NCBI RefSeq assembly: GCF_003977665.1
Contig: NZ_RYYV01000014.1
Span: forward strand, 1 to 64,000
Source of the DNA: Dyella choica
Lineage (GTDB): Bacteria > Pseudomonadota > Gammaproteobacteria > Xanthomonadales > Rhodanobacteraceae
Direction of reading: 5' to 3'
Length of the DNA: 64,000 nt
Shown here: positions 27,831-36,332 of the stretch, in pieces
Position numbering within the stretch: the first letter of the stretch is position 1
How the letters are laid out: the number at the start of each line of letters is the position of its first letter
Translations under genes and position numbers: made by a program
Notes under the pieces: model-generated
What the model saw: only the letters and a program-made list of their open reading frames with translations
What the model was told of the DNA's origin: nothing
Databases searched by the model: none

Positions 27831-28472
27831 ATGAAAAAGCCATTCGACCTTTCGCTTTATCTGGTGCTGGATCCCGATCTTTGCCGGCAGCATTCGATGG
27901 TGGAGACCGCACGCGAAGCGGTGGCCGGCGGCGCGACGATGGTGCAGGTGCGACACAAGCAGGCTTCGACCGCCGAACGCATCGCGCTCGCACGCAGCGT
28001 GAAAGAGGCTTTGCTCGGCTCGCCGGCACTGGTGGTCATGAACGACGACATCGAGGCCGCGGTGGCCGCCGAGGTCGATGCCGTGCATATCGGCCAGCGC
28101 GACCTGTCCCCTGCCCTGGCCCGCGAGCGCATCGGGCCGGACATGCTGCTCGGCCTCTCCGTCAATTCGGAACACGCGGCGCGAGCGGTCGATCCCAGGA
28201 TGGTCGATTACGTGGGCGTCGGCCCCGTATTCGCCACGCCGACCAAACCGGATCACGAACAGCCGATCGGTTTCGATGGACTGGCCCGCATCGTGGCCGC
28301 GTGCCCCGTTCCCAGCGTCGCCATCGGCGGCCTGAAAAGACAGCACATCGAGGACGTCTTGGCATCAGGCGCCTATGGCGTGGCGGTGGTTTCAGCGATC
28401 TGCGGAACGCCCGACCCACGGCAGTCGGCGCTAGAGCTATGGGAGCGGATCGTCGCAGGCCGGCCGGGTTGA
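27831..28472 (+). CDS. thiE: Thiamine-phosphate synthase
   Basis: The product has 213 residues with a TIM-barrel TMP synthase pattern: GATMVQVRHKQ at the phosphate side, VMNDDIEAA, VHIGQRDLSP, VGVGPVFATPTKPDHEQP and the glycine-rich SVAIGGL. It joins the thiazole phosphate made by ThiM to HMP pyrophosphate to give thiamine phosphate. The start ATG lies two bases after the thiM stop, so the pair makes a compact salvage unit. No thiD is in the window, so HMP-PP must come from elsewhere in the genome. It is convergent with the next gene, seven bases away. Confidence 0.94.
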   Translation: MKKPFDLSLYLVLDPDLCRQHSMVETAREAVAGGATMVQVRHKQASTAERIALARSVKEALLGSPALVVMNDDIEAAVAAEVDAVHIGQRDLSPALARERIGPDMLLGLSVNSEHAARAVDPRMVDYVGVGPVFATPTKPDHEQPIGFDGLARIVAACPVPSVAIGGLKRQHIEDVLASGAYGVAVVSAICGTPDPRQSALELWERIVAGRPG

Positions 28473-28479
28473 CCCGCCT

Positions 28480-29466
28480 TTACTCAGAGCTCTCGCCAAG
28501 CTGATAGCCCGGTTCGTCCAGCACAGCCTTGGGCGGATGGCGCATCAGCATTTTAGCGACGAGCAGGCAAAGCCATGTAGCAGCCCCAAGCCAGAGCACA
28601 GTCATCACCAACGAAGCACCGGTTGCCCATGTTCTGACGATTTCCAAGCGCAGGATGGATAGAACCCCGGCTCCGCCAAGGGCAATGGCCAGCATGGACA
28701 CGATGGTCGCCACGGTGGCCAGCACGCTGGCAAACAATGCTCTGGGGACGCGCGCCGACGGCATATTCTCGGGCCATGCCATAAGGGCAGCGATAAAAGC
28801 CGGCATGACGAAGATGAGCGATCCGGCGTTGATCCACAAGGATGAAAAGCCCGGATCGATGCCATAAACCTTGCTCGCGGCCATCGTAGCGGGCAGCAGC
28901 CACTGCAGCAGCAGCAAGTGCCAGGCCCAAACCAGCAGGACGAAGACCAACACGCTGCGCCAGCGCAGGCTGCCGACCTCGCGTTCGGACCATGGGCGTG
29001 CACGAAAAACCCGAAATGCCACCCATAACGGCAACATGATCGTTACGACCGTGACCACCCGGCCGAGCACCCCTCCTACAAACACCAGCCACTGCACCTG
29101 CGCCCAACTCGCTCCCGTCATCAGGCCATGCAATAGGGATTGCCAGCCATAGTTGAATGCGGCGGCTAGCAGCGCATGAATGACGGCCACGCTTGCCGCC
29201 ACATACCAGGGCAAACCAGCCCCGCGCCGCTCCCCCAGCCATTGCGCACCCGCCAGCCCGACCGCTACGGAGAACACCATGCCCACACATAGGCCGGCGA
29301 TTACCATCTGCAGCGTGCTCAACGCCGCTGGATCGTCCGCCAAGTCCCCGGGCAGCAAGCGGATGACGCTATGCAGGATGACGGCGTCAATGATCAGATT
29401 GACCAGAAAGATGGCAAGCGCAACGAGATAGGGGAACGGAACAGACCTGGCCTTGGCGGGACGCAT
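28480..29466 (-). CDS. Multi-pass inner-membrane protein of unknown function
   Basis: The product has 328 residues and about eight predicted membrane segments, for example LVALAIFLVNLIIDAVIL at the start and VLVFVLLVWAWHLLLLQWLL in the middle. A short charged C-terminal tail follows. No catalytic motif or named family is recognised. The ATG at 29466 has AAGGA six bases upstream; the open frame extends further 5' through sequence with no protein-like features. The gene stands alone and is convergent with thiE. Confidence 0.75.
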   Translation of the reverse strand: MRPAKARSVPFPYLVALAIFLVNLIIDAVILHSVIRLLPGDLADDPAALSTLQMVIAGLCVGMVFSVAVGLAGAQWLGERRGAGLPWYVAASVAVIHALLAAAFNYGWQSLLHGLMTGASWAQVQWLVFVGGVLGRVVTVVTIMLPLWVAFRVFRARPWSEREVGSLRWRSVLVFVLLVWAWHLLLLQWLLPATMAASKVYGIDPGFSSLWINAGSLIFVMPAFIAALMAWPENMPSARVPRALFASVLATVATIVSMLAIALGGAGVLSILRLEIVRTWATGASLVMTVLWLGAATWLCLLVAKMLMRHPPKAVLDEPGYQLGESSE

Positions 29467-29699
29467 GGAAATCCTTGTCAGAGCGAATACAGACAGGCCG
29501 GATCTGCACCGTCTGGCGCAAGAAAAAAAGGATGTCCCCGGCAGGCTTGCCTTATAGATGAGAACTCGGCGCCCGTCCAGCTGGCGCTGTATGGACAAGT
29601 GCCTTATGCAATGCACGTGATTTACGACGTGAATTAGTCGTGAAATCATCGGCTGTGGCGCGAGATACCTGACAGCCGCTTGCCGATATGCGATAAATA

Positions 29700-29795
29700 G
29701 CCCCGCCGGGAAGTCAGGCGCCGAGGAGGGGCCCCTCCTCAACATGGATGACCGATGCCCGACCGGGCCGCCGATAAGGCGGCCTGTTTCATTTT
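29700..29795 (+). ncRNA. Candidate small RNA with intrinsic terminator
   Basis: Between two leftward genes, the plus strand carries an extended -10-like TGCGATAAAT (29689-29698). About 25 bases on there is an 18-bp perfect palindrome, GAGGAGGGG/CCCCTCCTC at 29723-29740. A textbook terminator ends the unit (29766-29795). No ORF with a start and ribosome site fits between promoter and terminator. A transcript of about 95 nt is inferred; homology to a known sRNA was not recognised. Confidence 0.45.
29766..29795 (+). terminator. Rho-independent terminator of candidate sRNA
   Basis: GGCCGCC-GATAA-GGCGGCC is a perfect 7-bp GC stem with a 5-nt loop, followed by TGTTTCATTTT. The U-rich tail is on the plus strand only, so it does not serve the leftward pcm gene. 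No rightward protein gene precedes it closely, which is why a small RNA is proposed. Confidence 0.7.
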
Positions 29796-29836
29796 GGGGG
29801 TTTGATGGGCATCCCCATCCACCGCCCAGCGTCCCA

Positions 29837-30508
29837 TCACAACCCATCCTGGTCACGCGAATCGTTCCAGCCTTGTGCTCCGATCAGCGGCACGAATTGC
29901 ACCGCGGCCAGTTTCCGTTCTGCATAGTCTTCCTCCCCTATCCGCTCCACGCAAACTAAGTATTGCCGAAAGCGGGACCGACCCACCGGCATCACCAGGC
30001 GACCACCGATGGCGAGTTGCTCGCGCCATGCGGGAGGCACATCCGGGCCGCTCGCGGAAGCAATAATCACTTCGTAGGGTGCGCCCCGTGGCCAACCGAG
30101 CGTGCCGTCGCCTACATGCACGCATATGTTGCGGTAGCCGAGTTGCTGCAGCACTTCACGTGCACGTTCGGCCAACAGGCGATGGCGTTCGATGCTATCC
30201 ACGTGTGCAGCTATTTCACCCAATACGGCCGCCGCATAACCGGAACCGGTGCCGACTTCCAACACGCGATCGTGTTTGCCGAGGCAGGCCGCCTCGGCCA
30301 TCAGCGCGACAATATAGGGCTGGGAAATCGTCTGGCCTTGGCCGATCGGCAGCGGGCCATCCTCATAGGCGGCGTCACGTAACTGCTTCGGCACGAACGC
30401 CTCACGCGGCACGCGTTTCATCGCCGCGAGTACGGCCGGATCATGCAAACCACGGCCCGCGATCTGACGCTCCACCATCAGCTGCCGAGCCTGGTCGAAG
30501 TCGATCAT
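29837..30508 (-). CDS. pcm: Protein-L-isoaspartate O-methyltransferase
   Basis: The product has 223 residues, the normal length. It methylates abnormal L-isoaspartyl residues with S-adenosylmethionine to start protein repair. Signatures are VPREAFVP, the substrate-side PIGQGQTISQPYIVALM, the SAM-binding VLEVGTGSGYAAAVL and the later GGRLVMPVG. The ATG at 30508 gives the usual MIDF start; another at 30523 adds five residues, and neither has a strong ribosome site. The gene is monocistronic. Confidence 0.95.
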   Translation of the reverse strand: MIDFDQARQLMVERQIAGRGLHDPAVLAAMKRVPREAFVPKQLRDAAYEDGPLPIGQGQTISQPYIVALMAEAACLGKHDRVLEVGTGSGYAAAVLGEIAAHVDSIERHRLLAERAREVLQQLGYRNICVHVGDGTLGWPRGAPYEVIIASASGPDVPPAWREQLAIGGRLVMPVGRSRFRQYLVCVERIGEEDYAERKLAAVQFVPLIGAQGWNDSRDQDGL

Positions 30509-30680
30509 GGCAATGCGCCGCAATGTTCAACAGGGCTAGCGTGCTTGCCGATGTGTTAGTGGCTTGTCGATATTCCGGCATGGCGACCGCCAGGAAAACT
30601 TGACGCGTGCGCAACGCCGTGTGGGTGAGTCTGCAACGACACAAACTCCCTGCCCTGTTTGCAGCGGAAAAACCATCATC

Positions 30681-30920
30681 ATGACCAGCAAAAAGCCACA
30701 TCGCGACCCCACCACGCCTGCCGAAACCCTGCAGGACCTCGCCAAAGCCAAGCACAAGCATGCTCAACAAACGCCGGCCTGGCCGGGCGCCAGGGAACGG
30801 GCCGAGCCGCAGCATGCACACGCCCTGCCTGCCAACGACGCGTCGCCTGGCGACACCGAGAAGACGCCACCCACCAAGTCAGGCCACGGGCGCAGCGACA
30901 TCAACAAGCGCCACCACTGA
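30681..30920 (+). CDS. Small hydrophilic protein, unknown
   Basis: A possible 79-residue protein, very polar and rich in Pro, Ala, Lys, His and Asp, with no membrane segment or cysteine. It begins MTSKKPHRDPTTPAETLQDL and ends SGHGRSDINKRHH. Such proline- and lysine-rich short proteins are common in this bacterial group but have no known role. A GGAAA lies about 11 bases before the ATG. No competing gene is evident. Codon pattern is compatible with coding but not decisive. Confidence 0.45.
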   Translation: MTSKKPHRDPTTPAETLQDLAKAKHKHAQQTPAWPGARERAEPQHAHALPANDASPGDTEKTPPTKSGHGRSDINKRHH

Positions 30921-31669
30921 TCGCCGACGAAACAGCGTTGCATCCAGAGAGTGGGGGTTTCTGTCGAAACGGGCGCCCGCTCACCGCTTCGCCATTGGCG
31001 GGTTGGCTTGGCATCCGCGGCATCGTAGGCGGGGATGGCGATACCAGCATCGGTGTGCCACATAAAGAAGCTGGGATTATCATCCCAGCCTACGCGCCAA
31101 TGCAGACGTCGAGCTCACCCGCTCTCATGCGCCGCGTATCGTCCGCGGCTCGATCATTTCTGCGCTGAAATCATTTCCTCAAATCCTCAGGCATCGTGCT
31201 CTATGCCGGAGCAAGACCATGTCGTGCGCTATCAATCTCAACCTTTCAACTGCATGCATCCATTCGATGCAAAACATGAATCAAAAAAACCACGTCGATG
31301 CATAACGACATAATGGCGACACGCCAATCAGCATATTTTTCATACTTTTGATCACAGCAGCCCTTATTCATGAATGCTCGCATACATAGCTCATGCCAAA
31401 CCGGGCCGATGACGAACCCTTCGTCGCTCAATCACGCCTACGCAACAGTACGCAGATTGAATGCGAGCATTCACACGGCAATCACCTTCAAGAGAACTAT
31501 CGCTATCACAATCTTGAATGAAAATATGCGATATGACGCACGTTTTTTAACGCCACATACACTGCGCAATCCCTAGCATCGTTACTAAGTACTGCTGCGT
31601 TATGCAGCGCCCGCGAAGGTGGCAGGGGCCCTCGCGCGACATGTGAACGTCGTGTAGATGGGAGAGTCC
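30921..31669. other. Long regulatory region upstream of exopolysaccharide operon
   Basis: About 750 bases without a supportable gene. The left part is GC-rich and repeat-derived (family-B hairpin at 31070-31089). From about 31230 to 31580 the sequence becomes clearly AT-richer than the surroundings, as often seen in regulatory regions of surface polysaccharide clusters. The operon promoter should lie there with a long leader. I looked for the JUMPstart/ops element and did not find it. Confidence 0.45.
31070..31089. repeat. Family-B hairpin repeat
   Basis: GCTGGGAT-TATC-ATCCCAGC followed by CTACG is the same 8-bp stem and flank as at 25424-25443. It is extragenic, within the region leading to the exopolysaccharide operon. 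Confidence 0.75.
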
Positions 31670-32818
31670 ATGCAATACCGCATGCTAGTTTCATGTGTCA
31701 TCGCTGTATTGTCCTCTGCGGCAGCGATGATCCTTCTCTACCACCATGCGGAATCGATCGGGCTGATCGACCGCCCCGACGAGAGGAAGCGCCACGTCGG
31801 AAACGTTCCGTTGATTGGTGGCCTTTCGGCATTCTTCGGCGTCATCGTTAGCATGTGCTTCGAAGGGCAGTCCCTGCTATTCACCAACGCACTGCTTGGC
31901 ACCGGGGCCATCCTGGCGTTGACCGGAGCAATGGATGATCGCTTCGATCTGAGCGTACGCATCCGTCTACTGATTCAGGCGACCGCGGTACTAACCATGG
32001 TCTACTGTACCGGTGTGTACATCCACACGCTTGGCCATTTGTTCGGCTACAACCTCGAACTGGGCTCGCTCGGCATTCCCCTGACGCTGATCGCGGTCGT
32101 CGGCCTGCTCAATGCCTTCAACATGATGGATGGCATCGACGGTCTCGCCGGCCTGCTGACACTGGTGAGCATCGGCGCCATCAACGTGTTCCAGGGCTTC
32201 TCGAATTGGCACAGCGCGATCTTGCTGTTGCTGCTCGCCGCGGCGTTGTTGCCGGACCTCGCCGCCAACTTGGGCCTGATCGGGCGCAAGGTCTTCCTGG
32301 GGGATGCAGGCAGCGTGATGATCGGCTACTTCCTGGCCTGGACGCTGATCCAGCTCAGCCAGCAAGCGCAGCCCCAACTGTCGACCGTCGACGTACTTTG
32401 GTGCGTTGCCCTGCCTGTGCTGGATACGCTGCAGGTGATGGCACGCCGCATGCGCGAAGGCAAATCGCCGTTCAAACCCGATCGCGGCCATATCCACCAC
32501 ATCATGATGAACGCCGGTTTCAACGCGCATACCACCCTGGTGCTGTTGATTGCTCTGGCGATGTCCCTGGTATTCATGGGTACGCTGACACGCCACCTGG
32601 CGCCAGGCAGCAACCTGATGACGTTCGGAGCGATCACGCTCATCTACGTCGCACTGACCGGCCGAGTTTACCGAGCACAGCAGTCACGCAAGGCAGACGC
32701 TACCTCGTGGATGACGCCACTGGTACGCAAGCTGCCGCTGCACGCATCGCTATGGATCGGCTATCAAGAAGATGAACATGAACCGCGGCAGGAGAGCACC
32801 AAATCGTCCAAGCAATAA
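31670..32818 (+). CDS. wecA: WecA/TagO-type undecaprenyl-phosphate HexNAc-1-phosphate transferase
   Basis: The product has 382 residues and about 11 membrane segments. Family motifs are in order: DRPDERKRH near 34, the aspartate pair in GAMDDRFDL near 87, NMMDGIDGLAG near 149, FLGDAGS near 208 and the cytoplasmic HIHH near 273. It transfers a sugar-1-phosphate, usually GlcNAc, to undecaprenyl phosphate and so starts the repeat unit of the polysaccharide made by this locus. It is of the MraY/WecA superfamily, not the WbaP/GumD fold. The ATG at 31670 has GGGAGAG six bases upstream. It is the first gene of a six-gene rightward operon. The exact sugar is not readable from sequence. Confidence 0.9.
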   Translation: MQYRMLVSCVIAVLSSAAAMILLYHHAESIGLIDRPDERKRHVGNVPLIGGLSAFFGVIVSMCFEGQSLLFTNALLGTGAILALTGAMDDRFDLSVRIRLLIQATAVLTMVYCTGVYIHTLGHLFGYNLELGSLGIPLTLIAVVGLLNAFNMMDGIDGLAGLLTLVSIGAINVFQGFSNWHSAILLLLLAAALLPDLAANLGLIGRKVFLGDAGSVMIGYFLAWTLIQLSQQAQPQLSTVDVLWCVALPVLDTLQVMARRMREGKSPFKPDRGHIHHIMMNAGFNAHTTLVLLIALAMSLVFMGTLTRHLAPGSNLMTFGAITLIYVALTGRVYRAQQSRKADATSWMTPLVRKLPLHASLWIGYQEDEHEPRQESTKSSKQ

Positions 32819-32872
32819 CCCATTCGCCCGGGCCGCTGCGGTCACTGCGACAACCGATCAGGAGAGAGGAAC

Positions 32873-33799
32873 GTGGCCAATACAGGCCGAACAAACAACG
32901 TGCAAGGCACGGATCACCCCCCATCCGCCCGCATTCCCGCAATCCGTCACCTGCATCCGCCCAAGATCGGTGACACGGCTCCCGTCAGCGTGGTGGTGCC
33001 ATGTTTTCGCTGCGCCCACACCATTGCACACGCGGTGGCGTCCGTGGCCGCGCAGATGTTACCCCCCGCCGAGGTCCTGCTGGTTGAAGACGGCAGCGAC
33101 GACGGCACGCTGGAGCAACTGCATCGAGTCGCGCATGCCTATCCACCGGGATGGGTCAAGGTTATCGCGATGCCCCTCAACAGCGGGCCGTCGGCGGCAC
33201 GCAATCGAGGCTGGGAAAGCGCGAGCCAGCCATGGATTGCCTTCCTGGACGCGGATGACATGTGGCATCCGCAGAAGCTGAAGCTGCAGATGGAAGCGCT
33301 CGCCAAGGATCCGCAAATCGCACTGATCGCCCACGACATGAATGTGCAGTCGCGTTCCGCACCGGCGCCGGCGCTCAAAACTCCGTTGAAGGTACGCGTC
33401 TTTCCGCGCCACCTGATGATGCTGCGCAGCTCCTTTCCGACCGCTTCGATCATGCTGCGCCGCGAACTGCCGTTCCGTTTCGATGAAACGCGCTGGCGCG
33501 CGGAAGATTTCATGTTGTGGGCACAGATCCTGCTGTCGGGCTATCGCTGCGCCAAGCTCAACCAGGTGCTGGCCTCCTGGCACAAGCCACCGTTCGGAGC
33601 GGGCGGGCTCAGCGGCGATATGGCAGCGATGTATGAAGCCGCAGGAAGTGTACGCAAGGCCCTGCACGAACAGGGCCTGCTTAACGGATGGCAGTGGCGG
33701 CTGGGTGAAGCCATGAGCCTGATCCGCTACCTGCGAAGGCGCGTGATCACCTTCAAGCGCCGCCATCAAGGCCTGTTTCTTGCGGGGCGCAACGCCTGA
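32873..33799 (+). CDS. Family 2 glycosyltransferase
   Basis: The product has 308 residues. The GT-A domain at about 38-240 shows VSVVVPCFRC, VEDGSDDGT for nucleotide binding, NSGPSAARNRGWESA and the metal-binding FLDADD. The C-terminal 70 residues form a basic amphipathic tail (YLRRRVITFKRRH) suited to membrane contact. It should add a sugar to the lipid-linked acceptor begun by the WecA-like enzyme. The start is GTG, supported by GGAGAGAGGA just upstream. Its stop overlaps the ATG of the next gene. Donor and linkage are unknown. Confidence 0.9.
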   Translation: MANTGRTNNVQGTDHPPSARIPAIRHLHPPKIGDTAPVSVVVPCFRCAHTIAHAVASVAAQMLPPAEVLLVEDGSDDGTLEQLHRVAHAYPPGWVKVIAMPLNSGPSAARNRGWESASQPWIAFLDADDMWHPQKLKLQMEALAKDPQIALIAHDMNVQSRSAPAPALKTPLKVRVFPRHLMMLRSSFPTASIMLRRELPFRFDETRWRAEDFMLWAQILLSGYRCAKLNQVLASWHKPPFGAGGLSGDMAAMYEAAGSVRKALHEQGLLNGWQWRLGEAMSLIRYLRRRVITFKRRHQGLFLAGRNA

Positions 33800-34857
33800 T
33801 GAACTCCGTCAGCCCCTACATCGCCTACTCCCATAAGTCGAATATCACGACGAATGCTCGGCTCATGCTGAGCATGATGCTGATCGCCGCTGCCTGCCTG
33901 TTCGTAGACATCGTGGTCGGTACGCGTGGCATCGACGTGGGCACCGATACCTACGTCTATGCCGGGATCTTCCGCGAATTTCGTGGCGGCGGCCCGGTCG
34001 AGACCCGCTTCGAGCCCGGCTTCCTGCTGATGTCGCGCCTGCTCGCCATGACCGGGGCGAGCGTGGAGTTGTATCAGTGCACGCTGTTCGGCCTGCTGCT
34101 GATCTTTGCCATGCTGGCGGCACGTCGCTTTTTCGATTACCTGGGCAGCACCCGTGGCTACCTGACCTTTCTCATCGCAAGCCTGGCGTTTCTGCTGATT
34201 TCGCCAATGTTCGTCAACGCGTCGATCAACGCCGTGCGACAGGGATTATCGTCGCTGCCGGTGTTCATCGCGTTGCTGGCCTTTCACCAGCGGCAATGGC
34301 GCTCGTTCTTCATCTGGGCTGTGATTGCCACCTGCTTTCATTATTCCGCGCTGCTGTATCTCGCTTTTGCGCCATTGCTGCTGTTCAACCCCAAATTCCT
34401 GCGCCTGGCAGCCCTCGTCGGCTTCGTGGCCTACTGCACCGGTATCACGATGATCGTAGTGCGGGCCGCCGTGCCGGCACTCTACAACGCGGTGATGGAT
34501 TACAGCCTCAGCGCCAAATACAAATCGGGAGTGCGCATCGACTTCGCGGTGTTTTCGATCTTCTGGTACCTGCTTCCGTACCTGTTTGCAGGCATCGTGC
34601 GCAAGCCGTTCAGCACGCGCCTGAAGGACGGCACAGCGGTGTATCTGGTGATGGTTTTGCCATTCTTCGTCGTGGGCTGGGGCAATTTTTCCAACCGCTA
34701 CCTGCTTTCGTCGTACCTGGCGATCTCCCTGATGGTGGCCGCCATCCTTTTCCATAGCCGCCTATCCATTCTGCGCAATCCCATCCTGCTGCGCATGGGG
34801 CTGGTGATTTCCTGCGCGGTCTTCTACTACTACGTCGTCAACCAGGTCATCGTATGA
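33799..34857 (+). CDS. wzy: EpsG/Wzy-type polysaccharide polymerase
   Basis: The product has 352 residues with about ten membrane segments. EpsG-family hallmarks are present: TRGIDVGTDTYVYAGIF after the first segment, NAVRQGLSSLP in the middle and CFHYSALLYLAF. These proteins polymerise lipid-linked repeat units at the periplasmic face. The role fits the locus, which also has Wzx, Wzc and Wza. The start overlaps the GT2 stop (TGATG), and the end overlaps the next start (ATGA), so the three genes are translationally coupled. Wzy proteins diverge strongly, so the label rests on EpsG-like motifs plus context. Confidence 0.85.
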   Translation: MNSVSPYIAYSHKSNITTNARLMLSMMLIAAACLFVDIVVGTRGIDVGTDTYVYAGIFREFRGGGPVETRFEPGFLLMSRLLAMTGASVELYQCTLFGLLLIFAMLAARRFFDYLGSTRGYLTFLIASLAFLLISPMFVNASINAVRQGLSSLPVFIALLAFHQRQWRSFFIWAVIATCFHYSALLYLAFAPLLLFNPKFLRLAALVGFVAYCTGITMIVVRAAVPALYNAVMDYSLSAKYKSGVRIDFAVFSIFWYLLPYLFAGIVRKPFSTRLKDGTAVYLVMVLPFFVVGWGNFSNRYLLSSYLAISLMVAAILFHSRLSILRNPILLRMGLVISCAVFYYYVVNQVIV

Positions 34858-36332
34858 ATGGGGCGCCCGCCGCCGCGGGAACGGTGTCGGAAATGTCCGA
34901 GCGTATTCAGATCAATACCTCGCCCTATCAAGGCGATGTGGACTTTTCTCCGCTCGACGGACTCGAACCCAGTCACGCCGCGCTCGACCTGGTATCGATG
35001 GCCGACTTGTTACGAAATACGTTCGTCTACCCACCTCACTCCATCTACCGGAACGTAAAGGTCGCCGGCACCGGCTTCGACCCGGCGCAGGACATGCATG
35101 ACGGCCCGCGCTTCCACTACCCGTTTCAGTCGGCGTTGGCGCCGGAGCGGCCGCCGCTGGGGACCGTCGATGACGATTCACTGCTGCAGAACTTCCATCA
35201 GCTGCTGTGCGATTCGGTCGCGCGTACGACTGACGGCATGCGCTCGCCTTGGCTCTTCCAGAGCGGGGGCAAGGATTCCACTTCGATGGCCATCGCACTC
35301 GCCGAGGCGCGACCCGACACGACTTGCCTGACCTACCTGGGCGGCATGGAAGAGAATGAAGTGTCCTCGGCGCGCTTCGTTGCGCGGCAACTGGGACTGC
35401 GTCACGAAGCGCTGGTATGCGAGCCGGGACGCGCCTACGACCGCTATCTCGCGATGCTGCCCCGGATGCCCTTGCTTACCGCCGATTTCGCCGCACTCTC
35501 CTATGCCGACCTGGCGACGGAGGTGAGTCTGCGGCATGGGGACGGCATCATCGACGCCATTGGCGCGGATGAATATTTCGGTACGCCGGTGCACAACAAG
35601 GAACGCATCCTTGCGTGGCTGGCGCGCGGCATCCGTCTACCGCAGGCACTGTTTACCTCCAGGCTGGTAAGCCGCAGTTTCAGGCTCTGCTTCATCCTGG
35701 CGACCTTGCAGATGAACCGTTTCGAGCGCTACTTCCCCGGCTCACGGTTCAGCGATGCGGAAGTGGATGCCTTGTTCGGCCGGGACATTTCGACGAGCTC
35801 GCGGCAGCGCCTGGAAATTTTCCGCTCCGACATCGAAAAAGCGGCTTCCAAAGAAGCCATACGCCGCCTCTCGCTCATCATCGTGGGATCGGCGCATGTG
35901 GCCAAGGGTCTGTACACCACCAGTGCGATGTCGCTTCGGCTGGCTCAGCCCTATCTCGACGAGAGCCTGCGCGACTGGGTATTCCATCGTGTTCCCGGCG
36001 ACCTGCTGATTGGTCCCGGCGGCGTCAACAAGCTGCTGATGCGCAGATATATCGCCCAGCGCTTCGAGGAACTGCCTTACGTGAAGACCAAGGGCTGCTT
36101 CCGCTTCGACCTGCGCGGCCTGGCCAGACAGCGCTACGACCAGGTCTACGCTTTTGCCGAACAAACGCGGTCCGTGTTGCCGGGCGCACGGCAATGGCTG
36201 CAAACGCATCGCCGCTACCTGGACAACAAGTTTTTTGCGTCGAAGTTCTACCTACTCGCGATCACCCTGCCCTGGCTGCTCAGTCGCAAGCACACTCCCA
36301 AGCCCAATCCCCACAACGAATGCCTGTCATGA
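34854..36332 (+). CDS. Asparagine-synthetase-like ATP-dependent amidotransferase lacking glutaminase domain
   Basis: The product has 492 residues. A PP-loop ATP pyrophosphatase signature, SGGKDS at 137-142, followed by TTCLTYLGGMEENE and IDAIGADEYFG, marks the synthetase half of the AsnB family. The usual N-terminal class-II glutaminase is absent: there is no Cys-2, and the first 110 residues do not resemble it. The enzyme may use free ammonia, take nitrogen from another subunit, or catalyse a different adenylation. Full-length AsnB-like enzymes in O-antigen loci (WbpS type) amidate uronic acids, so modification of the polysaccharide is a reasonable inference. It is coupled to the polymerase gene upstream and to the beta-helix gene downstream by ATGA overlaps. 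Confidence 0.8.
   Translation: MNGAPAAAGTVSEMSERIQINTSPYQGDVDFSPLDGLEPSHAALDLVSMADLLRNTFVYPPHSIYRNVKVAGTGFDPAQDMHDGPRFHYPFQSALAPERPPLGTVDDDSLLQNFHQLLCDSVARTTDGMRSPWLFQSGGKDSTSMAIALAEARPDTTCLTYLGGMEENEVSSARFVARQLGLRHEALVCEPGRAYDRYLAMLPRMPLLTADFAALSYADLATEVSLRHGDGIIDAIGADEYFGTPVHNKERILAWLARGIRLPQALFTSRLVSRSFRLCFILATLQMNRFERYFPGSRFSDAEVDALFGRDISTSSRQRLEIFRSDIEKAASKEAIRRLSLIIVGSAHVAKGLYTTSAMSLRLAQPYLDESLRDWVFHRVPGDLLIGPGGVNKLLMRRYIAQRFEELPYVKTKGCFRFDLRGLARQRYDQVYAFAEQTRSVLPGARQWLQTHRRYLDNKFFASKFYLLAITLPWLLSRKHTPKPNPHNECLS

Noticed and set aside
30441-30821. Minus-strand frame overlapping the pcm start
   Set aside because: Overlaps pcm in another frame and has no start signal or recognisable motif.
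31230-31669. JUMPstart/ops element before the exopolysaccharide operon
   Set aside because: No GGCGGTAG-type core was found in this leader.
35615-36328. Longer N-terminus for the beta-helix protein
   Set aside because: The extra 238 residues are read out of frame through the AsnB-like gene; the Tat signal marks the true start at 36329.
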